The notes under the pieces were generated by a model that saw only the letters and a program-made list of their open reading frames with translations, was not told where the DNA came from and did no database searches. This document shows, piece by piece, positions 5,186 to 7,326 of a DNA stretch of 7,326 nucleotides (position 1 is its first letter; each line of letters begins with the position of its first letter). Origin of the DNA: Trebonia sp. (lineage in GTDB: Bacteria > Actinomycetota > Actinomycetes > Streptosporangiales > Streptosporangiaceae); NCBI GenBank assembly GCA_030038035.1, contig JASHPP010000321.1, positions 1-7,326 of the forward strand, written 5' to 3'. The position numbers and the translations under genes are program-made.

Positions 5186-7024
5186 ATGTCGCAGCCGCAG
5201 CTTCCCGGACGCGGCCAGGGCCCCGGCCCTGGCCGCGACGCCGGGCTGCCCGGCGGCGGCCGGGACGGGCGGCTTGCCGCGTTCGCGGAAGACGGTACGC
5301 GGGACACCTGCCCACCGGGTGCGGCGCTCGGCGTGCTACTTGAGGAGCTGTCCGGCCCGGACTGCCGCTGCGACGGCGCGACCGATGACGAGCTCATCGG
5401 CCTGCTGGGCCGGTGGGCGGCGATGGAGTCGTGGGCGGCGGCGAGCAAGCTCGGCGTGCTGCGCGAGCTGATCCGCCGCCGCGCGCGGCCCGGGACGGGC
5501 GGGCACAGGCACGGGGACCTGCCCGATGCCTGGGACGAGGGCGTGGGCAATGAGGTGACCGGGGCGCTGGGCATGTCGCTGCCGGCCGCCGACAAGATGC
5601 TGGATGTCGCGTGGGCGCTGGGGGCCCGGCTGCCCGGCATCGCCGCCCGGCTGGCCGACGGCACGATTGACTACCTGAAGGCCACGATCGTCGCCCAGGA
5701 ACTGTTCGTCCTCGACGATGAGCAGGCCGCGCGGGCCGAGGCGCTGATCATCGACGACCTGGCCGGCAAGACGCCGGGGATGATCGGCAGGCTGGCCGCG
5801 GCGGCGGTGGCGAGCGTGGACCCGGACGGGACGCGCAAGCGCCGCGAGCAGGCCGAGCGGGATGAGGCCAGGGTGCGGTTCTGGCGCGAGCACGGCGGTG
5901 CCTGCGCGCTTGCGGCCTATGGGCTGCCCACCGACGCGGCGCTGTCCGCGAACGCGAATGTGAACCAGCGCGCCCAGGAGTACAAGAAGGCCAAGGTCAG
6001 CCCAGGCGCCACGATGGACCAGCTGCGGGTGCTTGCCTTCTTGGACATCTTGAACGGCGTCAGCGCCGCCGCCCGCATCGCCCAGGCCGAAGCCCAGGCC
6101 GAAGCCCAGGCCGAAGCCCAGGCCGGGCGGGCTGGAGCGCCGCGGCCCGGCCAGGACGACGCCGAGCGCGGACGCGGTAAGCCGGCCGGGCATGCCGGCC
6201 GCCCGGACGGTGGCTGCCCGGACGGTGGCTGCCCGGACGGTGGCCGCCCGGACGGTGGCAGCGGGGGTCGGGGTGATGGTGACCCGGCCGGCGGGCCGCC
6301 CGCCGGAACCGGCGCGACCGGCCCGGCTCTGCCGGCCAGGATCAACCTGACGATTCCGTTCGCCACCCTTCTCGACCTGGCCGAGCGGCCCGGCGAGAGC
6401 CATGGCCTCGGCCCCCTCGACCCGGCCCTGGCCCGTGACCTGGCCGCCGCGGCCGCCCGGAGCCCGCACAGTGAATGGTGCGTCACGGTCACCAACGCCG
6501 CCGGGATGGCCATCGGCCACGGCTGCGCCAGATCTGCTCGCACGCACCAGGCGAAGCGTCCGCCACCCGGCAACCGGGACGGCCCCTGGGCGTTCACCGA
6601 GAGCGACGGCACCGGGACACAGACCCCACCGGACGGGTTCGGCAGCTGGACGATCACCCTGCCCAGCGGGCGGGACTTCGCCGTCGAGCTTGGCCCGGTG
6701 CCGCTGACCGATTGCGATCACCGCTATGAGTCCCGCGGCTACCAGCCCAGCGACACCCTCCGCCATCTCGTCCAGGTCCGCGACGGCAAGTGCACGTTCC
6801 CGTGCTGCTCCAGGCACGCCCGCGAGTCGGACTTCGAGCATGCCATCCCGTTCGACAAGGGCGGACGGACGTGCGCGTGCAACGCCGGCGCGCGCAGCCG
6901 CCGCTGCCACAAGGTCAAGCAATCCAAGGGCTGGAAAGTCGAACAGCCTCTCCCCGGCTGGCACGTGTGGACGACGCCGAGCGGGCGCACGTACACCCAG
7001 GGCCCGATGAAATACCCCGCATGA
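5186..7024 (+). CDS. DUF222 (13E12 repeat) protein with C-terminal HNH nuclease domain
   Basis: A 612-residue protein. A Gly/Pro-rich start (about 1-30) precedes a helical DUF222 region (about 40-295) with recognisable stretches such as ADGTIDYLKATIVAQELFVL and DPDGTRKRREQAERDEARV. A low-complexity linker (about 296-385) holds two tandem repeats. The HNH domain lies at about 525-600: Cys536 and Cys541 (CTFPCC), Asp549 and His552 (DFEHAIP), Asn566 and His575 (CNAGARSRRCHKVKQ), so the first His, the Asn and the last His are all present, with Cys565 and Cys574 as further likely zinc ligands. The tail WTTPSGRTY is usual for this family. It is expected to be a metal-dependent DNA endonuclease, but the biological role of 13E12 proteins is not known; in Mycobacterium tuberculosis they sit in repetitive REP13E12 elements. 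The ATG at 5186 is chosen over GTG 5138 because the extra 16 codons have AT-rich third positions, including two TTA codons. Confidence 0.9.
   Translation: MSQPQLPGRGQGPGPGRDAGLPGGGRDGRLAAFAEDGTRDTCPPGAALGVLLEELSGPDCRCDGATDDELIGLLGRWAAMESWAAASKLGVLRELIRRRARPGTGGHRHGDLPDAWDEGVGNEVTGALGMSLPAADKMLDVAWALGARLPGIAARLADGTIDYLKATIVAQELFVLDDEQAARAEALIIDDLAGKTPGMIGRLAAAAVASVDPDGTRKRREQAERDEARVRFWREHGGACALAAYGLPTDAALSANANVNQRAQEYKKAKVSPGATMDQLRVLAFLDILNGVSAAARIAQAEAQAEAQAEAQAGRAGAPRPGQDDAERGRGKPAGHAGRPDGGCPDGGCPDGGRPDGGSGGRGDGDPAGGPPAGTGATGPALPARINLTIPFATLLDLAERPGESHGLGPLDPALARDLAAAAARSPHSEWCVTVTNAAGMAIGHGCARSARTHQAKRPPPGNRDGPWAFTESDGTGTQTPPDGFGSWTITLPSGRDFAVELGPVPLTDCDHRYESRGYQPSDTLRHLVQVRDGKCTFPCCSRHARESDFEHAIPFDKGGRTCACNAGARSRRCHKVKQSKGWKVEQPLPGWHVWTTPSGRTYTQGPMKYPA
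6080..6127 (+). repeat. 12-bp tandem repeat inside the HNH gene (AQAE units)
   Basis: Three exact copies of GCCCAGGCCGAA are followed by a fourth with a changed end (GCCCAGGCCGGG). The unit is a multiple of three and encodes Ala-Gln-Ala-Glu, probably extending a helix at the end of the DUF222 region (residues 299-314). The copy number is likely to vary between strains by replication slippage without breaking the frame. Confidence 0.95.
6201..6260 (+). repeat. 15-bp tandem repeat inside the HNH gene (PDGG-C/R units)
   Basis: Four copies of GCCCGGACGGTGGCN run head to tail, the first two identical and the last two differing only at the final base. They encode Pro-Asp-Gly-Gly followed by Cys, Cys, Arg and Ser (residues 340-359), a flexible linker between the DUF222 and HNH parts. 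The two Cys residues in a linker repeat are unusual. Confidence 0.95.
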
Positions 7025-7119
7025 CCGCGACCGGTCCTAGAAGTGCGGCCGAGCTGGCGTCCTGGACGTAGCGTTACACGCCGGACGCGCCAAGTCCCCG
7101 GATATCGCGGCAGGCGCCC

Positions 7120-7134
7120 TGTACGGACCGTACA
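7120..7134. promoter_or_regulatory. Perfect 15-bp palindrome upstream of the last gene (putative operator)
   Basis: TGTACGG-A-CCGTACA has perfect 7-bp arms around a single central base, 116 bases before the ATG at 7251 and 95 bases after the HNH stop. With only one base between the arms it cannot fold as an RNA hairpin, so a dimeric DNA-binding protein is the likelier reader. The regulator is unknown, and the distance to the gene implies either a long leader or an upstream control site. Confidence 0.5.
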
Positions 7135-7167
7135 AGACTATGTAAATCTCTAGTTACCGCGCCCAAT

Positions 7168-7200
7168 GACAGGGGCATTACCGGCGCGTGATGCTCTGTC
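7168..7200 (+). promoter_or_regulatory. Stem-loop in the leader or promoter of the last gene
   Basis: GACAG (7168-7172) pairs with CTGTC (7196-7200), and GGCATTA (7174-7180) pairs with TGATGCT (7189-7195), allowing two G-U pairs in RNA. This gives 12 pairs with one bulged G (7173) and an eight-base loop (7181-7188). No T run follows, so it is not a standard terminator of the HNH gene. An ATGACA (7166-7171) resembles a -35 with GATGCT (7190-7195) as a weak -10 after 18 bases, so the symmetry could instead be an operator over the promoter. Confidence 0.4.
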
Positions 7201-7250
7201 GAAACGGGCAACGTGAGTGGGTCACCCAGTCGACGGTCAGGAAGGGAACC

Positions 7251-7326
7251 ATGACCGAGACGCACGTACGTGCTGAGGCATCGCAGGAACCGGAGTTCCG
7301 CAACAACTGGCTCGAGGGTCCCTTCG
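7251..7326 (+). CDS. N-terminus of a gene cut by the right edge; possibly carotenoid oxygenase (RPE65/CCD) family
   Basis: The ATG at 7251 follows AGGAAGGGAACC, the clearest Shine-Dalgarno in the window, and opens a frame that stays open to the edge (25 residues). It begins MTETHVRAEAS and ends FRNNWLEGPF. The ending resembles the start of bacterial carotenoid cleavage oxygenases, which typically read aromatic-Leu-x-Gly-x-Phe-Ala-Pro-Val near residue 20-30. If right, it would be an iron-dependent dioxygenase that splits carotenoids or related polyenes or stilbenes. The family call rests on about seven residues and is tentative; that a gene starts here is well supported. Confidence 0.55.
   Translation, partial: MTETHVRAEASQEPEFRNNWLEGPF

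Noticed and set aside
6080..6260. CRISPR-like array
   Set aside because: The units are 12 and 15 bp, contiguous with no spacers, and in frame inside a coding gene.
5336..6964. A 542-codon minus-strand open frame antisense to the HNH gene
   Set aside because: Low-complexity translation of the opposite strand, including mirrored tandem repeats (TVRAA units); the plus strand carries DUF222 and HNH motifs.
7021..7071. 16-codon open frame starting in an ATGA overlap with the HNH stop
   Set aside because: Very short, no recognisable content, and the overlap can arise by chance; not supported as a gene.

Overview
The window is high-GC DNA with coding frames that strongly prefer G or C at third codon positions. 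GTG and ATG starts, the secreted and lipoprotein signal types, and a DUF222/HNH (13E12-type) protein all point to an actinomycete chromosome. Genus cannot be set from this sequence alone.

Layout, left to right. (1) 1-396, minus strand: the N-terminal 132 residues of a CPA1/NhaP-type Na+/H+ antiporter, running off the left edge. (2) 397-581: a divergent control region with a strong inverted repeat (523-546) over a putative -10. (3) 582-1890, plus strand: a probable two-gene operon of a LURP-one-related (LOR/DUF567) protein followed 13 bases later by an AqpZ-type aquaporin that keeps all the classical water-filter residues. (4) 1907-3469, minus strand, convergent with the aquaporin: a lipoprotein with a PQQ-type beta-propeller and seven recognisable tryptophan-docking repeats. 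It has a good promoter with a perfect 12-bp palindrome at the expected transcription start. (5) 3672-4778, plus strand, divergent from the propeller gene: a secreted lipocalin-like protein of the CrtC/AttH family. (6) 4779-5185: a 407-base stretch that is not simply empty. It holds the 3' remnant of an unrecognised gene, broken by what looks like a one-base loss in a C run, followed by AT-richer promoter-like DNA. (7) 5186-7024, plus strand: a DUF222/13E12 protein with an intact C-terminal HNH nuclease motif and two in-frame tandem repeats in its linker. (8) 7025-7250: an intergenic region with a perfect 15-bp palindrome and a 12-pair stem-loop. (9) 7251 to the right edge: the first 25 residues of a new gene, tentatively a carotenoid-oxygenase-type protein.

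The left part (antiporter, LURP-one, aquaporin) fits a water and ion homeostasis theme. The middle divergent pair are both exported proteins. The right part has features of a small insertion-prone region: gene debris beside a 13E12-type nuclease gene. No complete defence system, CRISPR array, tRNA, rRNA or insertion sequence is visible. The observations most worth checking are the DYD motif in the propeller lipoprotein, the frameshifted gene remnant, and the three palindromic regulatory sites.
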